Positions 17,521-26,136 of a DNA stretch of 64,000 bases are shown piece by piece. How positions within the stretch are numbered: position 1 is the stretch's first letter; each line of letters opens with the position of its first letter. The stretch is from Acetatifactor sp. GTDB lineage: Bacteria > Bacillota > Clostridia > Lachnospirales > Lachnospiraceae. The notes below the pieces were generated by a model, which worked only from the letters and a program-made list of their open reading frames with translations, ran no database searches and was not told where the DNA came from. Location of the stretch: NCBI GenBank assembly GCA_016290775.1, contig JAEEVF010000003.1, forward strand, positions 179,858 to 243,857, written 5' to 3'. A program made the translations under genes and the position numbers.

Positions 17521-18222
17521 CTATTGTTCCTTCTGTCCGTAATATGCATTCGCGCCGTGCTTACGGTAGTAGTGCTTGTCCTGAAGCTCCTGAGGGGCTG
17601 GCTGGATGCGGGGATTGATGGTCTCCGCGCGGTATGCCATCTTGGCAACTTCCTCGAGAACCACTGCGTTGTGCACGGCTTCGCTGGCATTCTTGCCCCA
17701 TGCGAAGGGTCCGTGATTCTTGCAGAGCACTGCGGGAACCGCCATGGGATCCTTGCCCATGCGCTTGAACTCATTGACGATCAGATGTCCGGTGTTCTCC
17801 TCGTAAGCATCCTCGATCTCTTCCTTGGTCAGGCACCTTACGCAAGGCACCTCGCCGTAGATATAATCCGCATGCGTCGTGCCGTAGCAGGGAATGCTTC
17901 TGCCCGCCTGGGCCCAGCTTGTCGCATAGGAAGAATGGGTGTGCACCACGCCGCCGATCTCAGGGAACGCCTTGTAAAGCTCTGCGTGGGTCGGGGTATC
18001 GGAGGAGGGATTGTACCTTCCCTCGATCTTATTGCCGTTTAAGTCCATGACCACCATGTCCTCGGGCTTAAGCTTCTCATAGGGCACGCCGCTGGGCTTG
18101 ATCACAAAGTAGCCCGTGGCGCGGTCGATTGCGCTCACGTTGCCCCAGGTGAAGGTCACGAGACCGTACCTCGGCAGATCCATGTTGGCTTCATAAACCA
18201 ACTTCTTCAACTCTTCTAACAT
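17521..18222 (-). CDS. araD: L-ribulose-5-phosphate 4-epimerase
   Basis: Class II aldolase-fold, zinc-dependent enzyme converting L-ribulose 5-phosphate to D-xylulose 5-phosphate, feeding arabinose into the pentose phosphate pathway. Seen: TWGNVSAID near the N terminus, [23 protein letters not shown], metal ligands in [10 protein letters not shown] and [10 protein letters not shown], and [10 protein letters not shown]. 233 residues, family-typical. It lies 92 nt downstream of the FGGY kinase gene; its xylulose 5-phosphate product is the substrate of the adjacent transketolase and rpe. Confidence 0.94.
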   Translation of the reverse strand: MLEELKKLVYEANMDLPRYGLVTFTWGNVSAIDRATGYFVIKPSGVPYEKLKPEDMVVMDLNGNKIEGRYNPSSDTPTHAELYKAFPEIGGVVHTHSSYATSWAQAGRSIPCYGTTHADYIYGEVPCVRCLTKEEIEDAYEENTGHLIVNEFKRMGKDPMAVPAVLCKNHGPFAWGKNASEAVHNAVVLEEVAKMAYRAETINPRIQPAPQELQDKHYYRKHGANAYYGQKEQ

Positions 18223-18314
18223 TTTTGTGTGTCTCCTTTATGTCTTTACTGCTTTATTCTTGATTCCTCATCCCAAGCCGTAGTCTCTGCAATCTCCACT
18301 ACTGCCAGGCAGCC

Positions 18315-19913
18315 TTACTTAAGCCCTTCCACTGCGGCCTTCTGCGCAGGGATGGTATTTACGTACTTTGCAAGGAAGGCATCAAAGCCTGCCACGTCCT
18401 CAGGATCGGGCGCGATCGTGGAACCGGTCTGTCCTGCAAAGATCTTCTTCTCCAGATAATCTGCGAGCTCTTCGCCTGCTTCCTTTTCGATCATGTAGCA
18501 TGCGAGGATCGCCATGCCCCAAGGGCCGCCCTCACTTGCCGTATCCATCACGGTCACGGGTGCGTTCAGCGCTGCCGCAAGCATCTTCTGGCCAACCACG
18601 GGCGTCTTGAACAGACCGCCGTGACCCATCAGGCTGTCCACCGTGATCTGCTCCTTCTTGAGCAGGATGTCGTTACCAACCTTCAGAGCCGCAAGTGCGC
18701 TGTACAGATGGCTTCTCATGAAGTTTGCCAGCGTGAACTTTGCGTCGGGCGTGCGAAGGAACATGGGACGTCCGCCGTCGTTTAAGCCCGTTACGGGCTC
18801 GCCGGAAAAATAGTTGTACGCCATCAGGCCGCCGCAGTCCTTATCTGCCTCAAGAGCCTTGCGATACAGCGTGCCATACAGATCGTTCATGTCAATCTTC
18901 ATGCCGAACTGCTCGGAGAACTCCTTAAACAGGTTCACCCATGCGTTCAAGTCTGAAGTACAGTTGTTGCAGTGCACCATTGCCACGGGATATCCGTCCG
19001 GCGTGGTCACCATGTCGATCTCTTCGTAATATTTCGAAAGCGCCTTCTCCAAAACCACCATGGAGAAAATGGAGGTACCTGCGGAAACATTACCGGTGCG
19101 TACCTTTACGGCATTGGTTGCCACCATGCCGGTACCTGCGTCGCCTTCAGGAGGGCACATCGGACAGCCGGGCTCCAGCGTTCCGGTAGGATCCAGGAAC
19201 TTTGCACCCTCTTCGGTCAGCGTGCCTGCGCTCTCGCCAGCTACCAGAACCTTCGGAAGGATCTCGCGGATGTTCCACTTATAGCCCCAATTCCTTACCA
19301 GACTGTCAAACTGATCCAGCATTCTCTGATCGTAGTCCATGATCTCGGAATCGATGGGGAACATGCCGGATGCCTCGCCAATGCCCATCACCTTAAGCCC
19401 CGTGAGCTTCCAGTGAATGAATCCAGCCAGCGTCGTAAAGAATGCAACGTCCTTCACGTGCTTTTCCTGATTCAGGATTGCCTGATAAAGGTGCGCAATG
19501 CTCCATCTCTGCGGTACGTTGAACGCAAACAGGGGAGAAAGCTCCTTTACGGCCTGTCCCGTCATGGTATTCCTCCAGGTACGGAAGGAAACAAGAAGGT
19601 TTCCGTCCTTATCAAACGGCATATACCCGTGCATCATGCCGGAAAAACCGATGGCGCCAAGCTTTTTCAGCGGCACGCCGTACTTGTCCTGCACGTCCTT
19701 TGCCAGGGATGCATAACAATCCTGCAAGCCAGTCGTGATATCCTCCATGCTGTAGGTCCAGATCTCGTCCTCGAAACGATTTTCCCAATCGTGGACGCCC
19801 ATTGCGATGGGCTGATGCGTTCCGTCCACAAGCACCGCCTTGATCCTTGTAGAGCCAAATTCGATGCCTAAAACGGCAGTTCCGGAAAGAATTGCATTCT
19901 TCGCAGTTTCCAT
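18315..19913 (-). CDS. FGGY-family carbohydrate kinase, probable ribulokinase
   Basis: Cytoplasmic sugar kinase; from its place before araD most likely an L-ribulokinase, though D-xylulokinase is possible. Seen: N-terminal phosphate-binding [16 protein letters not shown] (about 17-32), [32 protein letters not shown], second FGGY half with [16 protein letters not shown] and [14 protein letters not shown]. 532 residues, similar to the AraB-like family used in Clostridia. A consensus promoter lies upstream (19968-19996) and a divergent AraC regulator gene begins 294 nt away. Confidence 0.85.
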   Translation of the reverse strand: METAKNAILSGTAVLGIEFGSTRIKAVLVDGTHQPIAMGVHDWENRFEDEIWTYSMEDITTGLQDCYASLAKDVQDKYGVPLKKLGAIGFSGMMHGYMPFDKDGNLLVSFRTWRNTMTGQAVKELSPLFAFNVPQRWSIAHLYQAILNQEKHVKDVAFFTTLAGFIHWKLTGLKVMGIGEASGMFPIDSEIMDYDQRMLDQFDSLVRNWGYKWNIREILPKVLVAGESAGTLTEEGAKFLDPTGTLEPGCPMCPPEGDAGTGMVATNAVKVRTGNVSAGTSIFSMVVLEKALSKYYEEIDMVTTPDGYPVAMVHCNNCTSDLNAWVNLFKEFSEQFGMKIDMNDLYGTLYRKALEADKDCGGLMAYNYFSGEPVTGLNDGGRPMFLRTPDAKFTLANFMRSHLYSALAALKVGNDILLKKEQITVDSLMGHGGLFKTPVVGQKMLAAALNAPVTVMDTASEGGPWGMAILACYMIEKEAGEELADYLEKKIFAGQTGSTIAPDPEDVAGFDAFLAKYVNTIPAQKAAVEGLK

Positions 19914-19967
19914 ACCTGTATCCTCTCATTCCGCCAAATGGCAATATTCATAAAAGAACCTGATTTC

Positions 19968-19996
19968 AGTATAAACGAGGCATTCAAAAGTGTCAA
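19968..19996 (-). promoter_or_regulatory. promoter of the FGGY kinase-araD operon
   Basis: Minus strand TTGACA (19991-19996), 17-bp spacer, TATACT (19968-19973); near-perfect sigma-A promoter. The region just upstream (19997-20040, with ACGTGATTACTTGTCGTCATGT) is a plausible operator site for the divergent AraC protein. Confidence 0.85.
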
Positions 19997-20085
19997 TATT
20001 ACGTGATTACTTGTCGTCATGTGCAAATGTTGCCTTTTTTCGCACCGCGGAGTTTCTTAAAAATCGCAATTTTAGAGAATTTTTA

Positions 20086-20114
20086 TTGAAATAGTTTTCA
20101 TTTTGTGCTACGAT
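20086..20114 (+). promoter_or_regulatory. promoter of the araC-type gene
   Basis: TTGAAA (20086-20091), 17-bp spacer, TACGAT (20109-20114), about 94 nt before the start codon. Confidence 0.75.
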
Positions 20115-20207
20115 GAACGCAAATAGCAATAAATGCAAAGCAGATATTGCGAAATTGTTACAAAAACGTTTTACAAAAACCTTATCAAAAACGAAAGGAG
20201 AGGACCG

Positions 20208-21182
20208 ATGAATCCGCCTGAATTATTTTACATCTCACCGGAACAAAAGCAAAAATACCTGGTTCAGCCGGACATGATCCCCAACGGAGATCGGGTCCTC
20301 GAAGGCAACCATGAACACGTCCAGGTCGTAAAAAGCTCGTCCATGCGCTTTTGGTACAACATACAAAACGCAAGCTTCTCCAGCCACTGGCACACTGCGC
20401 TGGAGATCATCATGCCGTTAGAGGGCAACTACGTGGCCCACATTCTTTCAGAAACCTATGTTTTGGAGCCCGGCGACATTTTCATCATCCCGGCCGGCAC
20501 CATCCACTCTCTCGAAGCGCCGAATTCCGGCTCGCGCCTGATCTACATCTTCGAGCTGAACTTCCTGTCGCAGCTTCCGGGCTACAACTACGTGCAGTCC
20601 CTTTTGTCGCAGCCCATGCGCATCACTTACGATGACGATCCGGAATATTACGCCGAAGAGGCCAAGCTCATCCTTCTCCTCGCGGAGCATTACTGGGGCA
20701 AGAGCGTGACCAAGGAAATGAACCTTTACGCTTGCCTCCTTAGCTTTTTCGCAAAGGTGGGCGAGAAAAACATTGGCGCGGTTCCCGCTTCCGTCGGGGC
20801 CACCATGAAGAATAGCTCCGTGGTCAGCCAGCTTACCATGGTGCTCGATTATATCGACGAACACTATTCCGAGAACATCACCCTCGAGCAGGCGGCGCAG
20901 ATCGCGGGCTTTTCGAAGTTTTACTTCACAAGGCTGTTCAAGGAATATACCAATCACACTTTTTATGAATATCTCACCGAAAAGCGCATCCGGGCGGCCG
21001 AGCAGATGCTGCTCGTTCCGAAATATCCGGTCACGGACGTCTCGATCCAGGCAGGCTTTTCAAGCCTTTCCTCCTTCAACAGGACGTTTAAGCGCAACAA
21101 AGGCTGCTCGCCCACGGAATACCGCAATCTCTACACCCAGGGCGGCCAGCAAAACCTTTACCTTCGTCCCAACAGGACCTAA
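20208..21182 (+). CDS. AraC-family transcriptional regulator
   Basis: Regulator with an N-terminal cupin (ligand pocket; SHWHTALEIIMPLEG and the metal-like LEPGDIFIIPAGTIHS motif) and a C-terminal double helix-turn-helix (ITLEQAAQIAGFSKFYFTRL and the second motif PVTDVSIQAGFSSLSSFNRT). Start set at the ATG at 20208 because AAAGGAGAGG lies just before it; the frame runs further upstream without such a site. 324 residues. Divergent from the FGGY kinase-araD operon, so likely its regulator, responding to a pentose or related sugar. Confidence 0.88.
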   Translation: MNPPELFYISPEQKQKYLVQPDMIPNGDRVLEGNHEHVQVVKSSSMRFWYNIQNASFSSHWHTALEIIMPLEGNYVAHILSETYVLEPGDIFIIPAGTIHSLEAPNSGSRLIYIFELNFLSQLPGYNYVQSLLSQPMRITYDDDPEYYAEEAKLILLLAEHYWGKSVTKEMNLYACLLSFFAKVGEKNIGAVPASVGATMKNSSVVSQLTMVLDYIDEHYSENITLEQAAQIAGFSKFYFTRLFKEYTNHTFYEYLTEKRIRAAEQMLLVPKYPVTDVSIQAGFSSLSSFNRTFKRNKGCSPTEYRNLYTQGGQQNLYLRPNRT

Positions 21183-21193
21183 AAAGCGCGAAA

Positions 21194-21224
21194 AAAAGAG
21201 CGATGCAAAAAGCATCGCTCTTTT
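21194..21224. terminator. bidirectional terminator between araC-type gene and acpP
   Basis: AAAAGAGCGATGC-AAAAA-GCATCGCTCTTTT with A-run before and T-run after; works for both convergent genes. Confidence 0.88.
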
Positions 21225-21243
21225 AACGTCTCTTCAGAAAGGA

Positions 21244-21477
21244 TTACATGTCCACGCCCATCTTCTTCATCAGATCCATGATGTCCTTAACGGTGGCAAT
21301 GTTCTCAAGCTCCTCGGTGGGCAGCTCGATGTCATACTCCGACTCAAACGCCATGATGAGCTCAACAATGTCCAAAGAATCTGCGCCAAGATCGTCCTGG
21401 AGATTGGTATCCTCCGTGATCTCGTCCTCGTTCACGTCAAGCTGCTCTGCGATTACCTGTCTGATCTTCTCTAACAT
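21244..21477 (-). CDS. acpP: acyl carrier protein
   Basis: Small acidic carrier of acyl chains in fatty acid synthesis. Seen: 77 residues and the phosphopantetheine site GADSLDIVELIM with Ser in DSL (about residue 36). It has its own consensus promoter (21566-21594) and strong AGGAGG site. It is isolated from other fatty-acid genes here, so it may be the housekeeping carrier or an accessory one. It differs clearly from the acyl-carrier-like protein of the peptide operon at 53 kb. Confidence 0.93.
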   Translation of the reverse strand: MLEKIRQVIAEQLDVNEDEITEDTNLQDDLGADSLDIVELIMAFESEYDIELPTEELENIATVKDIMDLMKKMGVDM

Positions 21478-21565
21478 TTTATGACCTCCTGTATCATTAT
21501 TTCAAGTTGCCGCAGCCCGTGCATGACCGCGACCTGTGTGTTTCGAATTCATATCAATCACTCAA

Positions 21566-21594
21566 AGTATATGGGGATAGCTTTGGTTTGTCAA
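21566..21594 (-). promoter_or_regulatory. promoter of acpP
   Basis: Minus strand TTGACA (21589-21594), 17-bp spacer, TATACT (21566-21571). Confidence 0.85.
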
Positions 21595-21600
21595 GAGGAT

Positions 21601-23865
21601 TTATTTCTTTCCTGCATCCATTCTGTAAATCTGATAGCGATACCAGAAATACCATCTGCCCTTGGCTTCCTTAAGAAGCACCAAAAGGGCCCCAAGGTCC
21701 CGCGTCGCAAGCGCAAGGCTCGCCTCATTCGGCTGCTTTCCCGCATAGGCAATGAGCTCGTGCTCTAAGAGGTATCCGAGAGGCTCCTCTCCAAGCTCGC
21801 TTGATACTCTGTCGTAGAATTCCGCCAGCGTCTCGCCCTCTTCCATGCGATACCCCAGGTACCCGAGGATCCGCTGGTTCTTTCTGCAAGTCGCCCTAAA
21901 CCGCCCCGCTTCGTCCAGCTTTCGATAATTCATCCGAACGAGCAAGAAGTCGATCAGAAGGAACGCAGCAAGGAACAGGAGTACCAGCCCCAGCGGCAAG
22001 AGGATCAGGCCCCAGTTGATCCCAACGGCCTCTTCTTCCTCTCCCGTACCCTCGAGCATCTTGTCCGGGTCGAGCTGCTCCGTGCTCGGGGTGGGTGCAG
22101 GCGCCGCCGCGGGCCCCATGTCCTTTACCTTCTTCTTAAAAGTCCAGGCGTTGATATACTTCTTCCCCGGCGTCGGCTCAAACGCGATCCAGCCGATGCC
22201 GTCCAGATATGCTTCCGGCCAGGCGTGGGCCATGGCGGACTTCACGTCGACCACCTCGTCGGCATATTTGTCCACGTAAAAGCCCTGCACATACCTTGCA
22301 GGGATCCCCTGGCTCCTTGCCAGCAGCACAAAGGCCGTTGCGAAATAACTGCAGTACCCTTCCTTCTTATCCCTTAGGAAGTACTCCAAAAAGGCCTCCG
22401 GCGAATCCACACTGTCAGGAAGCTTTCCCGGCGTGTCGGTATATTCCATCGAAGCCAGGTACGCTTCAATGCGTGCCAGTTTGTCAAAGTCAGAGGTCGC
22501 AGTCTCAAAGAGCTTTTCTAAAAAGGCGCTCACCTCGTCGGAAAGTTGCACGTCCTGCAGATAATACGCCTTGATCCGCTCCTTGTATGCAAGATAATCT
22601 TCGTAAGAAGTCCCGGAATCCCTTGTTCCGGCGTTCCGATCCCGCACCACGTCCAAAGGCTCATACCTTGTACGCGTGGCCTCCCAGGTCTCCTTGTCGG
22701 GCTCTTCGGCCTCGCGAAGGAACTCCTGGAACCCCACGTGATCCTGGTTCATGCGATAGAATATGACGGGGTATTCCGTCTTATATCCGAGGGGATCGCC
22801 TGTGGTGATCAGGTCACCGCCCTGCTGTACGTACGGGATCTCACTGATCTTATCGATCCCAAGCACGGGCTTTAGGGGCGAGAAAAAGTACTTGGTGGTG
22901 AAGTCTTCGTATTTCAGCTTCAGCTCCACCCTCCAAAGGTAGTTTCTGATATATTCTTCATCATATTTCGTCACGGCGCTGAGGGTCTCGATGGTGTCCA
23001 TCATCGAGTCGTGATTTTCTTCCTCGTATGTCGCCGTCCAGTTGCGGCCGTCAAAGGTGTCCATGACCTTGCCGCGCAGGTAGACCACATCGCCTGCGTC
23101 CCGCTTGGCCGAAAGGACCATCTGCGTCTTGTCCCGCTTCGACAGGTTTGACCAAAACCTTCCGTCATCGGAAAAGCCCAGGGTGGCGTTGTAATCGTCA
23201 GATACGCCGCCGAACCACTTGCTCGTCCACTTGACATAATAGGAAGCCTGCTCGAAAATGCGCACGGCAAACCGCCAGTCATAAGGATTTTCCGGCGCAG
23301 GGATCACAAACACCAAAAGCCCGAGTACAAGCAAAAACGGCGCAATTGACACCATGTGTCCTCTCGCGTCCACGGTACCGCTCTTTTTCCAATAATGCTG
23401 GATCTCATCCACGACGCAAAGAATGATCAGGAAAAATCCCAGATCCACCGCCGCCTTCACGGGGTCTCTAAAGAACACCATGACAAGGATCAAAGCGACA
23501 AGGAGTACCGCGGAAAACAGCCTTCTTGCCCTACGGCTGTTCGCCCAGAGCCACCCCACGAAAAAGCTTGCGACGGAGGCCAGGGCCGTCCAAAGGATCC
23601 ACTGACTGTTCCAAAGGAACTCTCCGCGCCCCTCGGGCGCATGGATGAGCACCACGCCCGCGCCAAGTGCCAGAAGGGCACCCGGGATCAGATATTTCAT
23701 GCGGTTTTTCCAATGCTTTAAGGTAACGCAGATCCCCAGCACGATCAGGGAAACCGCAAACGTAAAAATTTTCTTTTCGGGCCCGCCAAATTCCGGCTCG
23801 CCAAAAGCCGTCACGACGATGCAAAGCGGGATCATATAAAGGAGGTCGTAAAGGATATTCATCAT
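21601..23865 (-). CDS. membrane transglutaminase-like protein (TgpA type)
   Basis: Membrane protein with several N-terminal helices (about 1-215), an extracytoplasmic transglutaminase-like domain, a further helix near residue 625-645, and a C-terminal cytoplasmic tail. Seen: catalytic Cys in KKEGYCSYFATAFVLLARSQ, His in MAHAWPEAY, and acidic residue in GWIAFEPTPG. A Pro/Ala-rich linker follows the domain. 754 residues. Third gene of a moxR-DUF58-transglutaminase operon on the minus strand with 1-2 nt gaps, a widely conserved set whose physiological substrate is not known. Confidence 0.88.
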   Translation of the reverse strand: MMNILYDLLYMIPLCIVVTAFGEPEFGGPEKKIFTFAVSLIVLGICVTLKHWKNRMKYLIPGALLALGAGVVLIHAPEGRGEFLWNSQWILWTALASVASFFVGWLWANSRRARRLFSAVLLVALILVMVFFRDPVKAAVDLGFFLIILCVVDEIQHYWKKSGTVDARGHMVSIAPFLLVLGLLVFVIPAPENPYDWRFAVRIFEQASYYVKWTSKWFGGVSDDYNATLGFSDDGRFWSNLSKRDKTQMVLSAKRDAGDVVYLRGKVMDTFDGRNWTATYEEENHDSMMDTIETLSAVTKYDEEYIRNYLWRVELKLKYEDFTTKYFFSPLKPVLGIDKISEIPYVQQGGDLITTGDPLGYKTEYPVIFYRMNQDHVGFQEFLREAEEPDKETWEATRTRYEPLDVVRDRNAGTRDSGTSYEDYLAYKERIKAYYLQDVQLSDEVSAFLEKLFETATSDFDKLARIEAYLASMEYTDTPGKLPDSVDSPEAFLEYFLRDKKEGYCSYFATAFVLLARSQGIPARYVQGFYVDKYADEVVDVKSAMAHAWPEAYLDGIGWIAFEPTPGKKYINAWTFKKKVKDMGPAAAPAPTPSTEQLDPDKMLEGTGEEEEAVGINWGLILLPLGLVLLFLAAFLLIDFLLVRMNYRKLDEAGRFRATCRKNQRILGYLGYRMEEGETLAEFYDRVSSELGEEPLGYLLEHELIAYAGKQPNEASLALATRDLGALLVLLKEAKGRWYFWYRYQIYRMDAGKK

Positions 23866-23866
23866 A

Positions 23867-25030
23867 TCACATCACCTCCTGTAGGTCCGCATCCGGCGAG
23901 ATCCAAACCAGCTCCGTGCCGGGAAGCTGGGATCCCGGAAGGTTGTCCGGCATGTCTTTTCGCACAAGATATGCAACCGCGAACACATTATTTTCATGCA
24001 GGAGCCGCACCATCTCCAGCGCCTGCGGCGTCCATTCGTGAAGCACCAAAAAGACCGTCTTGCACCGGAAGATCTCAGGCCTTGCGGAGGCCTGCGCAAG
24101 GAGCTGGTCTTCGATTACGTCATCGCGAAACTCCACGGCCGAAAAGGCTTCATAAAACGCATCAAACTGCGCCAGGCCGTAAATGCTTCTCTCGGTAAGA
24201 CCGCCAGAGGCATGATAGGCATGGACCAGAATGTTCTTTTTCGCAAAAAACAGCGTCAGCGCAATGGTTGTCTCCAGCATTTTGTTTTCCACGGGGAGAT
24301 AGACCATGTTGTCGTCGCTAATACGGTTCGTTCCCATGAGAATGCCGACGCCCTCGCGCTCCTCGCCGATCAGCTTGCGTACCAAAAGATTCCCGGTGCG
24401 GGCGGAAGCCTTCCAGTTGATCTGGCGGACGTCATCGCCGGCCTCGTAATTACGCACCAGCACGTCGCGCTCCGTGGGGTTGGTCTGCGTATCCCGCGCC
24501 ATGGTCTGCGCCAGGTCGACGCTCCGAAGGTCGGACAGCTCCACAAGATTGGGCTTTACGATCACGCGCAGCGCCTCGCGGTTATGATAAGAGATGCGGA
24601 TCAGGCGGAAATAATCCGTCAGCTCCACGGTCTTGATGCCGACTTCATATTCCCCGCGATACTTACAGGTCAGGCCAGTCTGCTTCTTGATGCCCGTCTG
24701 GGGCAAAAGCTCATATTCCACGCCGTCGTCGAGACCGCTGATGGTAGAAAAGGACGAATAAAACCGCACGCGAATGCCCACGAAGCCGAAATGATATTCA
24801 TTCATCAGCGTGAAATAAAAGGGAACCACATGATTGGCCATGAGCTGCTTGCCGTCCAGCTCCTGGTAGATTCGGAAGAATATGAATACGAATAAAAGAT
24901 AAAGAAGGGAAACCAAAGGCAAAAACGTAAGCAACACAAAAAAGCCATAGCTGACGGGACCGCCGAAAAAGCTGATCCCCACTAGGGATAAGATCCACAA
25001 TATGGCAAATATGATGCGATTACGTTTCAT
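23867..25030 (-). CDS. DUF58 domain protein
   Basis: Membrane-anchored protein with two N-terminal helices (about 7-57) and a cytoplasmic DUF58 domain, marked by the conserved segment GDDVRQINWKASARTGNLLV (about 199-218), followed by a von Willebrand A-like part. Such proteins work with MoxR ATPases, probably in assembly or maturation of a protein complex; the exact role is unknown. 387 residues. Directly after moxR and 1 nt before the transglutaminase gene. Confidence 0.88.
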   Translation of the reverse strand: MKRNRIIFAILWILSLVGISFFGGPVSYGFFVLLTFLPLVSLLYLLFVFIFFRIYQELDGKQLMANHVVPFYFTLMNEYHFGFVGIRVRFYSSFSTISGLDDGVEYELLPQTGIKKQTGLTCKYRGEYEVGIKTVELTDYFRLIRISYHNREALRVIVKPNLVELSDLRSVDLAQTMARDTQTNPTERDVLVRNYEAGDDVRQINWKASARTGNLLVRKLIGEEREGVGILMGTNRISDDNMVYLPVENKMLETTIALTLFFAKKNILVHAYHASGGLTERSIYGLAQFDAFYEAFSAVEFRDDVIEDQLLAQASARPEIFRCKTVFLVLHEWTPQALEMVRLLHENNVFAVAYLVRKDMPDNLPGSQLPGTELVWISPDADLQEVM

Positions 25031-25032
25031 GC

Positions 25033-25953
25033 TTACTCCATGGGTACCTTTGCTTTCAGGATCAGTTCCTTCAGAAGGCGGTCCACCTCTTCCTTGCGGA
25101 TCTTGGCTTCCGGCGTGAGGGTCAGACGGTGATGCAAAACAATCACGGCAACGGCCTTTACGTCATCGGGCTTTACGAAATCGCGCCCCGAAAGATATGC
25201 CTTCGCCTGGGAAGCACGGAGCAGCGCAAGCATTGCCCTGGGGCTTGCTCCGAGCACAAAGCTCTTTTCTTCACGCGTCAGCCTTACAATGTCCTGTACG
25301 TACCTGACAACGCCGTCAGAAAGCGTCACCTTTTCAACGCTTTCGCGCATTTTCAGAATGTCCTCCGCCTTGCAGACGCCCGTAACTCCCTCCACGGTCT
25401 TGCCAGACAGGAAATTCCTTGCGAGGCGAAACTCCTCGCTTGCTTCGGGATATCCCACCGACAGCCGCATCATAAAGCGGTCCATCTGGGCCTCCGGCAG
25501 GGGGTAGGTTCCAAGAAATTCCACGGGGTTTTGCGTCGCGATGACCATAAAGGGCTGCGGCAGCGGGTAGGTCTTTCCATCCACCGTCACGCTTCCCTCC
25601 GCCATGGCCTCCAAAAGGCTGGCCTGGGTCTTGGGCGAGGTACGATTGATCTCGTCCGCAAGCAGGATCTGGTGCATGACCGCGCCCTCTCGATAGGTAA
25701 ATTCACCTGTTTTTGCATTATATACGGACGTGCCCACCACGTCGCCAGGAAGCGTGTCCGGCGTGAACTGGATGCGCCCAAAATCACATTCCATGGACTT
25801 TGCGAGGATCCGGGCCAGCGTGGTCTTGCCAACGCCCGGCACGTCCTCGAGGAGCAGGTGCCCGCCCGCCAGAAGACAGATCAGCACATTCTCCGCAACG
25901 CTCTCCTTCCCCACGAAATATTCACACATTTGCTTCTTCAACGCATCCATCAT
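25033..25953 (-). CDS. MoxR-family AAA+ ATPase
   Basis: Chaperone-like AAA+ ATPase. Seen: Walker A DVPGVGKTTLAR (37-48), Walker B ILLADEINRTSPKTQ, sensor 1 MVIATQNPVEFLGTYPLPEAQ region, and the C-terminal lid with GASPRAMLALLRASQA. 306 residues, typical. First gene of the moxR-DUF58-transglutaminase operon, divergent from the GGDEF-EAL gene. Confidence 0.93.
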   Translation of the reverse strand: MMDALKKQMCEYFVGKESVAENVLICLLAGGHLLLEDVPGVGKTTLARILAKSMECDFGRIQFTPDTLPGDVVGTSVYNAKTGEFTYREGAVMHQILLADEINRTSPKTQASLLEAMAEGSVTVDGKTYPLPQPFMVIATQNPVEFLGTYPLPEAQMDRFMMRLSVGYPEASEEFRLARNFLSGKTVEGVTGVCKAEDILKMRESVEKVTLSDGVVRYVQDIVRLTREEKSFVLGASPRAMLALLRASQAKAYLSGRDFVKPDDVKAVAVIVLHHRLTLTPEAKIRKEEVDRLLKELILKAKVPME

Positions 25954-26038
25954 ATCGGTACCCTCCGCGCCACCGCGCCATGCATTTTACTACCATCATA
26001 TTTTACCATTTTTAGGTTGTGGATACAATCCATTTCCC

Positions 26039-26067
26039 TTGTATTTTTCCCCATTTTCTGCTATACT
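26039..26067 (+). promoter_or_regulatory. promoter of the GGDEF-EAL gene
   Basis: TTGTAT (26039-26044), 17-bp spacer, TATACT (26062-26067), about 70 nt before the start codon. Confidence 0.75.
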
Positions 26068-26136
26068 GTATATAAGTATAACTATGTCCACGTTTTACGT
26101 CAAAACGGTTAGGTTCGGTTCCAGTGGGGTACGCGT